Origin: Lytechinus variegatus
Taxonomy: Eukaryota > Echinodermata > Echinoidea > Temnopleuroida > Toxopneustidae
Reading direction: 5' to 3'
DNA: 64,000 nt
NCBI RefSeq assembly: GCF_018143015.1
Contig: NC_054758.1
Location: 1-64,000, forward strand
Shown here: positions 1 to 12,471 of the stretch, piece after piece
Layout: each line of letters begins with the position of its first letter
How positions within the stretch are numbered: position 1 is the stretch's first letter
Program-made: the position numbers and the translations under genes
The notes under the pieces: model-generated
Database searches by the model: none
The model's input: the letters and a program-made list of their open reading frames with translations, nothing else
What the model was told of the DNA's origin: nothing

Positions 1-390
1 CCTAACCCTAACCCTAACCCTAACCCTAACCCCAACCCTAACCCTAACCCCAACCCTAACCCTAACCCTAACCCTAACCCCAACCCTAACCCCCAACCCT
101 AACCCAACCCCAACCCCAACCCCAACCCCAACCCTAACCCTAACCCTAACCCTAACCCTAACCCTAACCCTAACCCTAACCCTAACCCTAACCCTAACCC
201 TAACCCTAACCCTAACCCTAACCCTAACCCTAACCCTAACCCTAACCCTAACCCTAACCCTAACCCTAACCCTAACCCTAACCCTAACCCTAACCCTAAC
301 CCTAACCCTAACCCTAACCCTAACCCTAACCCCAACCCCAACCCCACCCCAACCCTAACCCTAACCCTAACCCTAACCCCTAACCCTAAC
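1..390. repeat. Telomere, (CCCTAA)n
   Basis: About 65 hexamers of CCCTAA run from the first base, so this is the left physical end of a chromosome with the C-rich strand reading inward. Variant CCCCAA and irregular units occur at about 30-130 and 330-380. The stretch between (about 130-330) is homogeneous. The array stops abruptly at ACATAATAG. Confidence 0.98.
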
Positions 391-540
391 ATAATAGAAT
401 TGAAGGAGTGACTTTCTCCTTTATGATAAACCTAATAGAATTGAAAGAGTGACTTTCCCCTTTATGATAAACATAATAGAATTGAAGGAGGGACTTTCTC
501 CTTCATGATAAACATAATAGAATGACTTTTTCCATTATGG
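391..540. repeat. Subtelomeric 41-bp tandem repeat
   Basis: About 3.5 copies of a 40-42-bp unit start at 391, 433, 473 and 514. The unit contains AATAGAATTGAAGGAGTGAC and CTCCTTTATGATAAAC. It directly abuts the telomere, and the last copy decays into a short (TGG)n run. Confidence 0.9.
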
Positions 541-2590
541 TGGTGGTGGTGATTTTTTTTTCTGATTGCTAAGAAAGCAAGGATGCTTGTGTAACACTCT
601 TAAGATGTAGCGTGGTAATATGGATGAGTGTTAGCTAGAGGTAAGACTTTAGTAAGAGAATCCAACTCAAAGTATATAGTTTAGATGATATTTATTCACA
701 CAGACATATATATATAAATGAACAGTCGCTTGTGGAGAACTCGGGCACTCCCCTATCAAGGCCTCAAAGGGCAGGAGCGCAGCTGTGGAGTGTAGTCCGA
801 AGACTAAGGAAAAGAACCCTGAGAATATCAAGCCCCCCTATTTTATACTCTGAGGGATGTGTTTACCCCTTTTTACTTATCTATAGAAACTGCACATGTG
901 TAGACTACTTAATGAAATATAACAAAGGACAGGTCTGGAAGATGCAGGTAACAAAGAGTAATAAATAAAGGATTGAGACGAACTAATGAAGGAAGGAAGA
1001 TTAATCTAAGGGAATCTATTGTTTGTCACTGAAGATGGTGTTTACATTTGGGTAAGGTATTGTTAACAAAGGGTAATGTGATTGTATCACTGCCTGAATA
1101 TATTGCATGGTCTAGTGATGTATACTGTGGTCAACTTCTACAAATTTGGGATGAATATTTTACTCTTACATTAGATACACCTTCTGAAAAGAAACGTCCT
1201 CGTTTCCAAATATATAAAGAATTACACTGAAAAATAATACATACTGTATATAGCCTAAGGGAATCATAGCATGCACTATACATACATGTATAACAAAAAT
1301 ATGTATGAATGTAAGGTATGACTTTGAAAAACAAATTAACATAGTGTGTATCCAAATTGCATCTCATTAATCAATGCTGCAAGTACCAATTAGAATTGAC
1401 CAACTGGCCTATAAATTTCATTATCATATTGAATGGTCTGAATTCGGAAACCTACAAACGAAATAACTGTACATGATGTATATATGAGCAAATAACAACA
1501 CAAAGTTATTAACGAAATCAACATGCAATATAAAACACACAATGTGCTCCTAAAACAAAACTCAAAAAGCTATTCAAAGGAAATAAAATTTGACAATCAA
1601 AAACATAGAAATGAAAAAGAAATTATACTGAAAAGATTGACTCTAAACTAGCCTAAGAAGAATGCGATCATCCATGCTACATAAAGAAACAGGTGAAATA
1701 AAACGACGATTACATTACATTGAAAACATACAGACATAATACATGTCTAATCCAAACTCATATTGAAGTGTGGTTAAAATAAATTAAAGCATAGCGACGA
1801 CGCTAAGTGTATAGCAATCTAAATAAAACAATGTATCAACAACTACAAAACATAACAAGGAAAATAATTGAGAAATTATCAAAACCAAATTATTTCTGAA
1901 TACTAAAGCAAAATGAAATTAACCTGTAATCCAAATTGATGAATAAACTACAGTTCAATATGTATACATTTAGTTCAAGAAAATAAGCAAGATGCATGGA
2001 TATACATTATATACTTCTCCAATTGAGGAATGTGTGATTATGTTGTGAAATAAATGCGAGTGAAATCCACAATTAGTGACAGTGATAATTAAACAAATTA
2101 AAATTGAAATACAAGTTGATCACTTTAAGTTATTGTCTGCATAGGAGGACTAAGATTCTATGGGCGAAGAAAAGTTGCTCATTCAAGAAAAAAAAAATGC
2201 AGAATAATTGTTCATCATTTATATATATATATCATCAATATTATGCACAATTGACTTGGAAAGCTATATCAACGAATTAAGTTGACGAGAATGGGTAGAA
2301 ATCCATTTTTTTTAATGTTGCAAATACTCCAATCAAGAAGGTATGATTATGCTCTAAGTTTATGCAAGAAAATATGAAAAAGTGAGCAGTGTTTGAACAG
2401 AAAATGAAAATGCTAATTTTTGGAAATGAATAGAATGTTAAAATAAGGTCAACAAGATTCGTAAAATATTTCTTCACCATGTGGAAGATGAATTAGGAAC
2501 TGCATCTGCATGATGTTGAAACAGATAGTTATTGTTTATGTAATTTTTCATGGTAAGGAATGCCATTGAAAGAGAAATGATTGAAGAAAC
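541..2590. other. AT-rich non-coding subtelomere
   Basis: I see no gene here. Short frames at 732-968 and 1048-1230 lack any recognisable domain or repeated similarity. The stretch is A-rich on the plus strand and holds a (TA)n tract near 2217. No tRNA-like or splice-bounded coding pattern was recognised. Confidence 0.6.
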
Positions 2591-3159
2591 ATCAAAGAAA
2601 ATATAAATGGTGGCCAGTCATCATAATTTTCCTTTTCTCTTTAAAACCATAAGTGTTTATTCGAATTCTATCCATAAAGTGAGACGGGAGGAGGACCAGG
2701 ACCATGAGGGAGTATGAAAGGGTGCATGCAAGAATGACAAGAACGGAGAGTGGAAAGGGGGTACATGGAGAGATGACAAACAGATGGAAGGAAGTAATAG
2801 CTATGAAGGCTAGAGGTAGGTCTCGAGAAAGGGTCCGGGGATCTACCTTGGATGTGCTCAATGCTACATGTATATTGGACGGGTCATGGGGAGGAACTGG
2901 GGATGAGAAAGTGGTGTCATGTGCAGAAGTACGGGTAGATGTCGGTGATAGTCCTATAGGAGCATGAGGGGAGGCGGAGAAGAAGTAGTAGAGTGAAGAG
3001 AAGGAGTGAAAGCATCCAAAACAGGGTTGTCAGATACAGAATAACCTGTTTGCATGTCGCATAGTGAAGGAGGATGAAGGGCTTTTAGTAATGGAGGATC
3101 AGAAAGTATGGGAGGAAGATCATGGCGATCAGTGATATCAGAGACTTGCACATGGGAGT

Positions 3160-3888
3160 TCATAGTCTTGATGCCACCATCGAGGGTGGAGGAGGAGAAA
3201 GATGGGCATCTGCTTGGGATAGGTGCTGATTTTCAGCAGAAAGAGTAGGGACTACAGAGATAGGGGAAGTTTTGTCCAAGTGACCAGAACGCAAAGAAGT
3301 ATTTGCAAAGGATGAGTGAGAGATGGCAGGATTAAGAAGGTGTATGGAAGATGTGTCCTTATCATGACTGTCAGGATTGTGAGGAGAAAATCTGTCAGTT
3401 GTGACATTCCTCTTTAATTGTTCAATGAAACGATTCTGAAACGCTATCTCGTTACATGACATCCATCTTATGTCAAGAGTCAAACATGGGTTGAAGGCGG
3501 GTGCATATTCTACTTTTGAGAAGGGAGCATTAAGTCTCAAAGTTTGTAGGAAATTATTTCCTAAGACAACGTGCTCAGTGAGGGAGTCAACAACATGAAA
3601 TAAGCACAAAATTTGATCACCGCCAAAACTTGTGGAAAGTAAGGCTGCTATTTCACCAAAGCATCGAGCACCATTGCAGTCGGTGCCAGGTGGGTGGGAG
3701 GCAGGGAATACAGGTAAGTTAGAAAGACAAGGTAAACTGTTAACCAGGTCCTTACTTATTACAGATAGGGGGCATTTATCATTGATTGCTGCAGGAATTA
3801 TCGAACCCAGTCCAAAAGATACATTTATATGAGGAATAGGAGGATATCGAACTACAATATTACCACTCCTATATACCAGTGGATCCAT
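3160..3888 (-). pseudogene. Retropepsin-like protein fragment, catalytic motif lost
   Basis: This 242-residue frame has the layout of a retrotransposon aspartic protease. The flap-to-C-terminal part includes HVVDSLTEHVVLGNNFL, matching the family pattern of a VVDSL..DVILG.DFL strand. The N-terminal strand ends in SVIS, as in family members. Where the catalytic D-T/S-G should lie, about seven residues before SVIS, the frame reads N-D-K. Activity should therefore be lost if the alignment is right. After about residue 160 the protein becomes Ser/His/Pro-rich. A second minus frame (2954-3163) begins almost at its stop and may continue the same decayed polyprotein. No reverse transcriptase is adjacent. 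A co-opted or chance frame is possible. Confidence 0.45.
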
Positions 3889-4400
3889 TAATGGTCTAGT
3901 GGAACCCTATTTGCAACTGAAGAAAATGGCATTTTCAGCACGGGAAACATACTTCAAAAACTCAAAACTGAAATGAATGATAGAAATATCAGATAATGAA
4001 ATCATTTGCACCGAGGACCCAAAACTTAAAGGTAACCTAGTCAAGCTTATATTAAGAATGACAAGATAAATATGAAACAGATAGGGGGCATTTATCATTG
4101 ATTGCTGCAGGAATTATCGAATCCAGTCCAAAAGATACATTGATATGAGGAATAGGAGGATATCGAACTACAATATTACCACTCCTATATACCAGTGGAT
4201 CCATTAATGGTCTAGTGGAACTCTATTCGTATGCAACTGAGGAAAATGCCATTTTCATCATGGGAAACATACTTTAAGAACTCAAAACTAAAATGAATGA
4301 TAGAAATATCAGATAATGAAATCATTTGCACCGAGGACCCAAAACTTAAAGGTAACCTAGTCAAGCTTATATTAAGAATGACAAGATAAATATGAAACAG
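3761..4400. repeat. 316-bp tandem duplication
   Basis: Two near-identical units, 3761-4076 and 4077-4400, both begin ACAGATAGGGGGCATTTATC. The first covers the N-terminal end of the retropepsin-like frame, including its ATG. The second unit has a 6-bp insertion near 4229 and scattered substitutions. Confidence 0.9.
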
Positions 4401-5139
4401 AACATAAACAAAAATATAACAACTGAACAAAATAAAAAAAATTATGCTAAAATATAATCCATTAAAAGCAACTAAAAGTCTAAATCCAATATAATATATG
4501 CAAAATACAGGAATATAGGAAGATATAGTAATTAGCGAAAACAATAGCAAAAACCTAAAATCAAAAGGAAGAAATTTACTTAAGTTGTCGAGAAATTAAA
4601 TCAAAATAATAAACAATTCAGCAGAAGTACGAAATCGTCCCAAAACGGATAAGGAGAGTGTATCAAGTTCAGTTTGCCAGCATGCAGGCACATCCACGAC
4701 GAAAAAGAGTATCCAGGAACACAAATCTGTTCACAGTTCAGCCTCCAAACGATAATAGAGATGGAAACAAGGATGAAAATGGTGATGACTCTGAAGATCT
4801 TGTCAAGAAAACTGGAAACTGGAATTCCCGGACAACCTAGGGAACGACGCTATATCAGGATGCAGAGGTCCAGGATAGAAGTAATAAAAACAGAGAGATA
4901 AATATACGAAGATCTCAGCTACATGTCCATGCAGACCACATACACGAGTTCAGTTGAAATTGGTTTGCTGGTAATCCTGGTATGATGAAATAACGATCAT
5001 CCGGCTCCAAGATGGCGCCCAAAATGGCCACCATTCACAGATACTGGAATAACTCACTCATTATTCACACTAAACACCACATTTGTATGTTAGAGTATGT
5101 ATGTTAGAGTTTGACTATGTTTAACTGTTGAAGCAGTGA
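4401..5139. other. Non-coding spacer
   Basis: No gene is seen. Frames at 4658-4901 have no recognisable domain. A G+C-richer motif at 5008-5028 (CAAGATGGCGCCC then AAAATGGC) recurs at 11131-11151. Confidence 0.55.
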
Positions 5140-5434
5140 AGAAATTGATTATAGATTCCCCATCTACCTCCTGTGAGCTGGATCCTCTACCGACATGGCT
5201 TGTCAAGAAATGTGTGGATGAATTGTCTCCTGTGATTGCTCGAATCATCAACCTGTCATTCAGAAATGGCCACTTTCCAAATATAAACTTCTCATATTAA
5301 CATTCAAATGTATTCATGGTATTGCCCCTGCTAATCTTCAAGAACTTGTCCAGATTCATAAACCTAAGCGTAATCTCCGTTCTGGCTCACAAAATCTTCT
5401 CTCTGAAAATCACTTAGATCTATATCCAAAAACT
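5140..5434 (+). pseudogene. LINE reverse-transcriptase remnant, left part
   Basis: Translation gives an RT segment with DPLPTWLVKKCVDEL and a following RIINLSFRNGHFP, typical of the start of CR1/L2-type RT domains. It jumps directly into the C-terminal region (ILLLTFKCIHGIAPANLQEL, then RSGSQNLLS). The middle of the RT, including the YxDD region, is deleted. The frame is then interrupted at 5434 by a complete younger element and resumes at 10837. Confidence 0.75.
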
Positions 5435-6144
5435 TTTAAAGTTACGACGTCTACATATCCTTCGCTTTTTCTACGTGAAATCTTACATTTTGATTGGCAA
5501 ATGATCATAATTTTGTTGATTTGGACATGGGAATTGTTCCTTGTGTGCTTTTGCTTCACAAATGTTGGTATCTTGTGGTGATATGACTCAAATTCTGCTG
5601 TTAAGTGAGTGAACTTGGTATACGATGTGATACCACAATATGAACATATATGTTCCGTGTAGTCCCATACATATTGTGCATCTCTATACTGGCTGATCTC
5701 ACGCTTACATAGCAATAGGCCTAGCTTGTCGCCAAGTCATCACTTTCGAATTGTTTTCTTACGGTTTGGACCATCATTACAGTACAAAACGTGATGTGAC
5801 ATATAATATGTTGGAATGATTTGATTATTGGATACAGAAGTCGTATATTTGAGGGCCATTACGGCGGTCGGCATTGCTACCAACAAGTGCAAAGGACATC
5901 CAGGTACTGACTCGTTTATACACAAACTCCCAAAAGGGATAACCATATCTAGCATTAACTTTTTCATTAGTCTTATCTGCCGATCAGGATTGCCAGGCAG
6001 TGATACCGATACTGATAATGAAATTATAGAGAACAATCTTGTGGAAATATATCCTAACTTGAACCGGACAATGATTGTTCACCATTTTGTTTTGATACAT
6101 ATGAGGCTGTACATGATGCCCAAACAAGTGGGAACATTAACCAT

Positions 6145-7364
6145 ATGAAGAACGCAGTTCGAAGTAGCTGCTTGTTATGCAAAGCAGATATTATCAATTG
6201 CAACACCAATGAAACTTTATGTGATAACTGCTCAGATTTACCCGATAGAGTAAATTCACTGGAAGTATCCATCCGTGACATCGTCACCAAACTGAGCGAC
6301 CAACACCACGTTTCAATAGATGAGAACTTGATAGGATCTACTGCCGAGAGTCCTATTAAAAGGAACAATAGAGCTCAAAGTTCCAACCTTAATGAGACTC
6401 TCGATACAGTCATTGATTTAGAGACCCCAGAACAATTCATCACTAATCCATCTTTAGATCATCAACTCAATGAGTCCAGATCTAAACTGAATGCAGTGTC
6501 AAGTTCTGAATTGCAGGATGAGCAACTAAACCCTCTTCATTGTCCAAGCATTGAAGAACAACTGAATGATTATCGGGACAAACATCAAGCTCATTATGCA
6601 TCAATAACTTCAAATGCCATAACAAATAAGAACGTTCAAACTTCAAATAAGACTGAAGTCTCGAGCAAGAACCATAAGAAGGTCGATGTACTTATCGTCG
6701 GTGACTCCATGACAAAGAGTATTGTTTCTTCTAGACTCTCCAAGAGAAGAAAAGTTCTTTCGAAATCACTACCGGTGCGCGGATCGAGGATACATTCGAT
6801 TTGATATGCTCCACTGCGACTGAATGCCAACCGGATGAACTCATACTTCATCTCGGTACTAACAACCTATCTCACGATGACGAAAATGAGCTTGTAACTA
6901 AAATGGCATCACTAGCCGACCAGGTTATTAGAACCACTTCTGTTTCTTCAGTTGCCATTTCATCTATTATTCACCGTTCGGAAGAAAAGGAAGAGGACTT
7001 CCGCAAAGTGAACAACATTAACCAAGGCCTGAAACTTTTGACCAATTAGCGTGAATGGTCCTTCGTCGACAACGACAATATTGAACCTGGCCTACACTTG
7101 ACGACAGATGGCGTTCATCTCAACGGCTACGGTGTTCGCCTACTCGCCCAGAATATAATTGCTCACCTGAGGAGCAACACACTTCGCTCGAAAGAGTGGT
7201 CTCGTCCAACTTCGAGAAATTATGCGTCAATCATGAGTTATGACCAGAATCCACATTTTCGAAACTATACGCATCAAAAGTTTCGATGGAAACCCAAAGG
7301 AAGATATTTTCCACGAGATTGGATGGACAGCCTGGACACAGCCAAAAGACTCCTAAACCCGTAA
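6145..7364 (+). pseudogene. LINE ORF1 with SGNH-hydrolase (esterase) domain
   Basis: The product is an ORF1 protein of the esterase type found in CR1/L2-group elements; such proteins bind element RNA and may act on lipids. Visible pieces, in order: a Cys-rich N-terminus (CLLCKADI, CDNCSDL), an acidic/Ser-rich linker, GDSMT near residue 190 (nucleophile Ser), LGTNNL (oxyanion block) and DGVHLNGYG (catalytic Asp/His). A one-base frameshift near 6780-6800 and a TAG at 7047-7049 split it. The last segment (7098-7364) overlaps the start of ORF2 in another frame. Confidence 0.8.
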
Positions 7365-10300
7365 TGAATGTAAAACCCAAAGCCCCACAATCTGACGTTG
7401 AATTCGAAAAAACATCAAGACCAGTATTTGAGCAAAACGCTAGTTTCGAGTCGTGCTCAACGAGTGATTTATGCGAATCGCTCGACTCCGCTCTAGCCTC
7501 TAGTAATGAATTGAGTGACTTAATTACTATGTCTCACATTGAAGACTGCAATCCTGATCTTGACGTCAAAGGAAAATACATTAAACTGGCCGATGATGGC
7601 AGCATTCCACTTACATCAAATTTCGGTCTGAGAGTCTGTCATTTAAACATAAACTCCTTACCGAATAAGTTAGAGGAATTCAAGTTTTTATTTAAAAATT
7701 TTCCGTTTGATGTAATCGGTCTTACTGAGACTCATTGCGACAATAAAGTAGGTGACAATGAGCTACAAATTGGCGGTTATGACATGCTAAGGAGAGATAG
7801 AACCAGACATGGTGGGGGTGTGATGGTTTATGTAAAAAACTCTCTCTCATATCAACACATAAAAGAAGAACTTGACTTTGGATTGGAAACGATCTGGATA
7901 AGAACCAAATTGTGGAAGGGAGCATGTCTTCTATTATGTGTTTTATATCGTCCCCCAAACTCTTCAGCTGATTTTTTCGATTCAGTGTCTGCGATGATGA
8001 GTAAAGCTTTAGATTTTGATTGTGAACTAGTAGTAATGGGAAATCTCAACTGTGATTTACAAAGTGATAATTTAGATTCTGCATCGCAAACCCTTTTATC
8101 ACTTAAGCAGGGTTCCCTTATGTCACAGTTAATCAAATCCCCCCCTCGTGTGACCAAGTATTCTAAAACACTAATAGATCACATATATTCAACATGTCCG
8201 GATGAGCACAACTCCACAGGAGTAATAAGAACCCATATTAGTGATCATTACTTGATCTACACGTGTTTAAATTGTAAAGGTTCCGATCGTGTACACAATG
8301 ATATCCAATGTAGAAACTTGAAAACATTTAATCAGGAGGACTTTGTAAATGATCTTTCAAACTTATCTTTTACTAATATGTATGGTGTAAATGACGTCGA
8401 CACAGCTTGGGAACAGTGGTACAAACAAATAATGTCAGTGATTAATAAACATATGCCATACAAACGTAAAAGAATGAGAAAAACCCCTTCTCCCTGGATC
8501 ACAGGTAAAATAATAGCCTTGATGAATAAAAGAAAGCATCTTCATATCAAAGCCCTGAAGTCTAGTTCCCCAAGTTTATGGAAAGAGTACAAAAAAGTGA
8601 GAAACAATGTAACGTGTTTGATTAAGAAAGCTAAACAAATGTATGTACAAGACTTATTGATAGAGAAGTCTGGAGACCCAGGTGCGTTATGGTCAATCCT
8701 AAAACAACTGTCCTCTAGTTCTGGACAACTTGCTATAAAATTGCTGATTGATGACAAGGAAGTCACTCAGCCTGAAATAGTAGCTGAAAAACTTAATGAT
8801 TACTTTATTGGTAGTGTTTCGAAATTGCTGGGTGACGTGGAAGAAAGTGATTTTGTGCCCACGTATACAAATATAGTAACTGACAATCCATTATCAGAAC
8901 TAAATTCTGATAATCAAAATGAAACTTTTGATATTCCTCTTATATCATACGATTTTGTTTCAAAAGAAATCGATGGCTCTTCTGTAAAAAAGGCCACAGG
9001 GCCTGATGAAATCTCGGTTAAAATTTTGAAAATGATGAAATGTTCCACATCTGTAATAGATAGTCTTATTTATGTCTTTAATCTTTCATTATCTAAAGGG
9101 TACTACCGGAAGCCTGGTGTCTTGCCAAAATTCGTCCAATCCATAAGACTGGAGAGCGATCATGTGTAGAAAACTATCGTCCAATATCCTTGTTATCAAT
9201 TGTTTCCAAGATTTTGGAGAAGTGGGTACAAAAGCATTTACAGGCACATTTATTAGATATACATTTTTTAGTGATAAACAATTTGGCTTTAGACCAATGC
9301 ATTCCTGTGAAAGTGCTTTATTGTGTATGGTCGACGATTGGGCAACTGAAGTTGACAGGAGTAAGTTTTGTGGAATAGCTTTTATTGACATGCGAAAGGC
9401 TTTTGATTCTGTAAACTATGATGTTTTACTACAAAAACTGGTTGCAATAGGATGTTTGATAATGCTATCGCATGGTTTAAATCTTATTTTTGTTTTAGGA
9501 AACAATACACAGAAATAGGAGGGATCAAATCGAGTATAAAATCAACCTCTTCTGGGGTCCCACAAGGCTCAGTTTTAGGGCCCTTACTATTTACAATTTA
9601 TATTAATGATCTGGCTTCTTGTATCAAATCAGGGAAGATTGTTGTGTTTGCTGATGATGCAACGTTGTATGTTAGTGGTAGTACCATAGAATCTGTAGAA
9701 AACCAGCTTAACTCCGCAATGAAAGAAGTATATGAGTGGACATGTAAAAACAGATTGATATTAAATGATAAAAAAACCAAAGTAATGCTTCTTGGTTCTC
9801 GCCAGCGGTTATCAACCTTGCGGGCCAAAACACTATCTGTAATAATCAATAACACTATTTTAGAGTGTGTATCCCAGCACAAATGTTTGGGCGTGATAAT
9901 TGATGATACTTTGACATTCAAAAAACATGTTGATTCAATTGTAAAAGTAATAAAACAAAAGCTTGGGTTAATTAGAAGAAACAAACATATATTTGATGTG
10001 GAACAACTTAAACGATTATACATAGGGTTCGTTCTCCCTCATGCAATGTATTGTTCAAATGTGTGGTCGTATAGATCTGAATCTAATTATAATACTGTGC
10101 AAAAACTACATAAACGTGCAGCTTACATCGTTAGCGGTTATACATGGGAAACCCCATCAGAGCGTATTTTTCAAATTCTCTCCTGGTCTTCTTTAAAAGA
10201 ATTGTACAGGAAATCTACATTATGTATGGTATACAAGTGTGTAAATGGATTAGCTCCCCATTTATTAAGTACCAAATTTATTTTTAATGATGATGTATCA

Positions 10301-10471
10301 GAGCGTATAACACGAAGAACTAATAAATTAATGCTACGAGCCCCGAAATTCAAAACGCAGTATTACAAAAATACATTTATACCGGTAGGCATAAGTGAAT
10401 GGAACTGTTTATCCCAAGACACTCGATCTGCACAATCATTAGCAATATTCAAACGTCTTCTGAATTCTTGA
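7286..10471 (+). pseudogene. LINE ORF2: AP-type endonuclease and reverse transcriptase
   Basis: It encodes the target-nicking endonuclease and the RT of element A. Endonuclease signatures: HLNINSLPNK, TETHCDN, YRPPNSS, and ISDHYLIYT with the catalytic SDH. The block usually read as GDFN is GNLN here (near 8040), so a conserved Asp is Asn. RT blocks: NYRPISLLS, FGFRPMHS, FIDMRKAFDSV, GVPQGSVLGPLLF, FADDATLYV and LGVIIDDTLTF. The frame is open from 7286 to 9169. It then shifts twice between 9169 and 9452 and returns to the original frame through to 10471. The first ATG at 7286 may not be the native start. Confidence 0.88.
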
Positions 10472-10836
10472 AAATAATCCCACACCATTTATATCTTAAT
10501 TGTATCTTATTTGTAAAATTTGTTTTCGCTTATGTCAAATGTAATCATAATGTTGAATTTATGTTACAAGTAAGTCTGCAGAGTGTAATGGGGGGTGTGT
10601 GTGTGTGTGGGTTTGGGTGCTTCTGTGTGTTTGTGTGTTTCTGATGAGGATTGGGACTTTTAAAGGTTTATTTCTTGTATATTTTGCATATTATGTATTT
10701 TATAATTTGTATGTATTTTGATTAACAGGGCCCAATTGCAAACCAGCTTTTTATCTTTGTTAATGTTTTTTATCGTGTATAGCTGAATTGGTCACCCTGT
10801 ATAAAGATGTGAAATAAATAAATAAAATAAATAAAT

Positions 10837-11045
10837 AAAACTGTCAAGACCAAATCATATGGGGATCGGGCAGCACAATGGAATTCTTTCATCGACATTA
10901 AGAAATATTACCCAGCTTGAGAAATTCAAAGTTCAATTAAAAACCCACCTTTTTCAGAATGTTTGATTTAGTCACTCGCGCATAGAGACCTGTAGGTGTT
11001 ATGCGTATTTAAGAAATGTACTATTATTATATTATTTATTATTTC
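10837..11045 (+). pseudogene. LINE reverse-transcriptase remnant, right part
   Basis: Continues the 5140-5434 remnant after element A. SYGDRAAQWNS and NITQLEKFKVQLKTHLFQN are the usual last residues of CR1/L2-type ORF2 proteins. The 3' end follows with GCGCATAGAGACC and a TATTATTATATTATTTATT tail, as expected for this group. Confidence 0.75.
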
Positions 11046-11351
11046 GGTACATATTTATTGGTTTAAAGAGGTAAAAGATCTAGTGATACTGGTAAGAGTA
11101 AAAATAAGCAGACTAGGGTACCTAAAAATCCAAGATGGCGTCCAAAATGGCTGCCGAAGCCTAAAAATCAACCATTCATCTGTTACTTCTTTTAATGTCT
11201 TTAATTTTGTTTCTATTTAATTCTATTTAATTTCTTAAGCCTATTTTGGCCTAACGCTCTTGGCCTAATTGTATTCCTCAAACATAAAATTATTGTTGTT
11301 CAAATCTGTTAATGACCAATAGGTGTAATTAATTCCTCAAACATAAAATTA
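11046..11351. repeat. Start of degenerate ~90-bp minisatellite region
   Basis: From about 11270 the sequence enters loosely repeated units with CCTCRTACATRTATAAATTAG and CATGACCAGTTTAGGTACAA. These units recur at 17930-18130, 19800-20170, 23370-23590 and 26690-27060. No coding potential was recognised. Confidence 0.55.
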
Positions 11352-11631
11352 GTAATGTAAATAAAAATAATCCGCTTTTAAATGGTGCTCATCAGAACAA
11401 CATGTCTAAGCGCTCTACAGATATTACCGTTTCATGGCCAGTTTGAATACAATTATTGTATTCCTCGTACAAGTATATAAATTAGCCTTGGAAAAAGCTG
11501 TGTCATTACCAATTTTGTTCCTCATACATATAAATTATCAAATCAATTGCTTGAGATCGTTACACTGGGAGTTTACAAAAGGAGAAGACGTATAATTTTA
11601 CTAGGAAAAACGTTTGCCGTGAAATAGTTCA
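11352..11631. repeat. 280-bp direct repeat flanking BEL element, left copy
   Basis: Begins GTAATGTAAATAAAAATAAT and ends GAAATAGTTCA, exactly at the 5' LTR. The right copy lies immediately after the 3' LTR at 17930-18158. The left copy has about 51 bp that the right copy lacks, near 11540-11600. Confidence 0.9.
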
Positions 11632-12448
11632 TGTCGTGTACAGGATAAGGTTTTTTTTTGTAATTTCTAATTTCTTTTGATACTGTTCTGTTTTATCTTG
11701 TAAATCGATTTTATTTAGATTTGTAGTCACCGACTGAGGGCGCATTGATTTCGTAGTCATGGGAAGCCTGTCGTTTGTCAGTTTAGTGTTAGTATTTTCT
11801 AATTTTGTGATATACAAGCCCAATGATGTAAGTATTGTTCTTGTTTATTTTGAAGTTTATTAGTTACATTATCAGATAAGCCAATTGCCATGTTGAAATG
11901 TGGTTTAATTGATTACCAATTGATATGACAAAATTATGTAAGCTTAGTGAATTTGTTCTAATTAAAACGCCGTACGTGTACGTGTATGCATTGTGTAATA
12001 GGAAGCGTACGTGGCGTACCTAGTTGTGTATGTAACTTGAATTTGGCGCCTTCGGGCACGTGATGTCTTCATTGTAAATAAGCCATGCAAACATAAATAA
12101 GTAAACGGATACGCATTTGAATATTAGTTGATTTCTTTTATTATGAAAACAGTTTTACAGAAAGGATTAATTTAGGGTACAAAATACAATAATCAATACA
12201 TAACATTTACAGTAATCAGTATGCTTATACTTGATGTGACCTTGAATCTTGTCAAGGTCATTCTTGGTTGTTGTTTGGAAATCAGTAGCCATTACTTATA
12301 GTTATATGTGTCATGACATGTCAATTTAGCTTATACAAGTTTTGTTTAATTTGTTATTAAATTGCAGATTGAACCAGTCAGTCTCATCCACATTATAGTC
12401 AAGACTCGGTCTGATACTTGGGTTTTGTTTGCCGTATCACACGTCACA
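11632..12448 (+). repeat. 5' LTR of BEL/Pao element
   Basis: 817 bp, starting TGTCGTGTACAGGATAAGG and ending ACACGTCACA. It is about 98% identical by eye to the 3' LTR, with indels near 11665 and 11790. Confidence 0.92.
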
Positions 12449-12471
12449 TCTACAGTTCAATATCAGCTTGA

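Larger units (their letters stand above)
5435..10836 (+). mobile_element. Full-length CR1-type LINE (element A)
   Basis: This is a 5.4-kb non-LTR retrotransposon with a 5' leader (5435-6144), an esterase-type ORF1, an EN-RT ORF2, a 3' UTR (10472-10800) and an (AAATAAAT)n tail. It is bounded by a short AAAACT duplication (about 5429-5434 and 10837-10842). It lies inside an older LINE remnant in the same orientation. Both reading frames carry a few frameshifts or stops, so the copy is dead but not old. Confidence 0.85.

Noticed and set aside
99-392. Long minus-strand frame of alternating Gly/Leu
   Set aside because: It is the translation of the telomere repeat.
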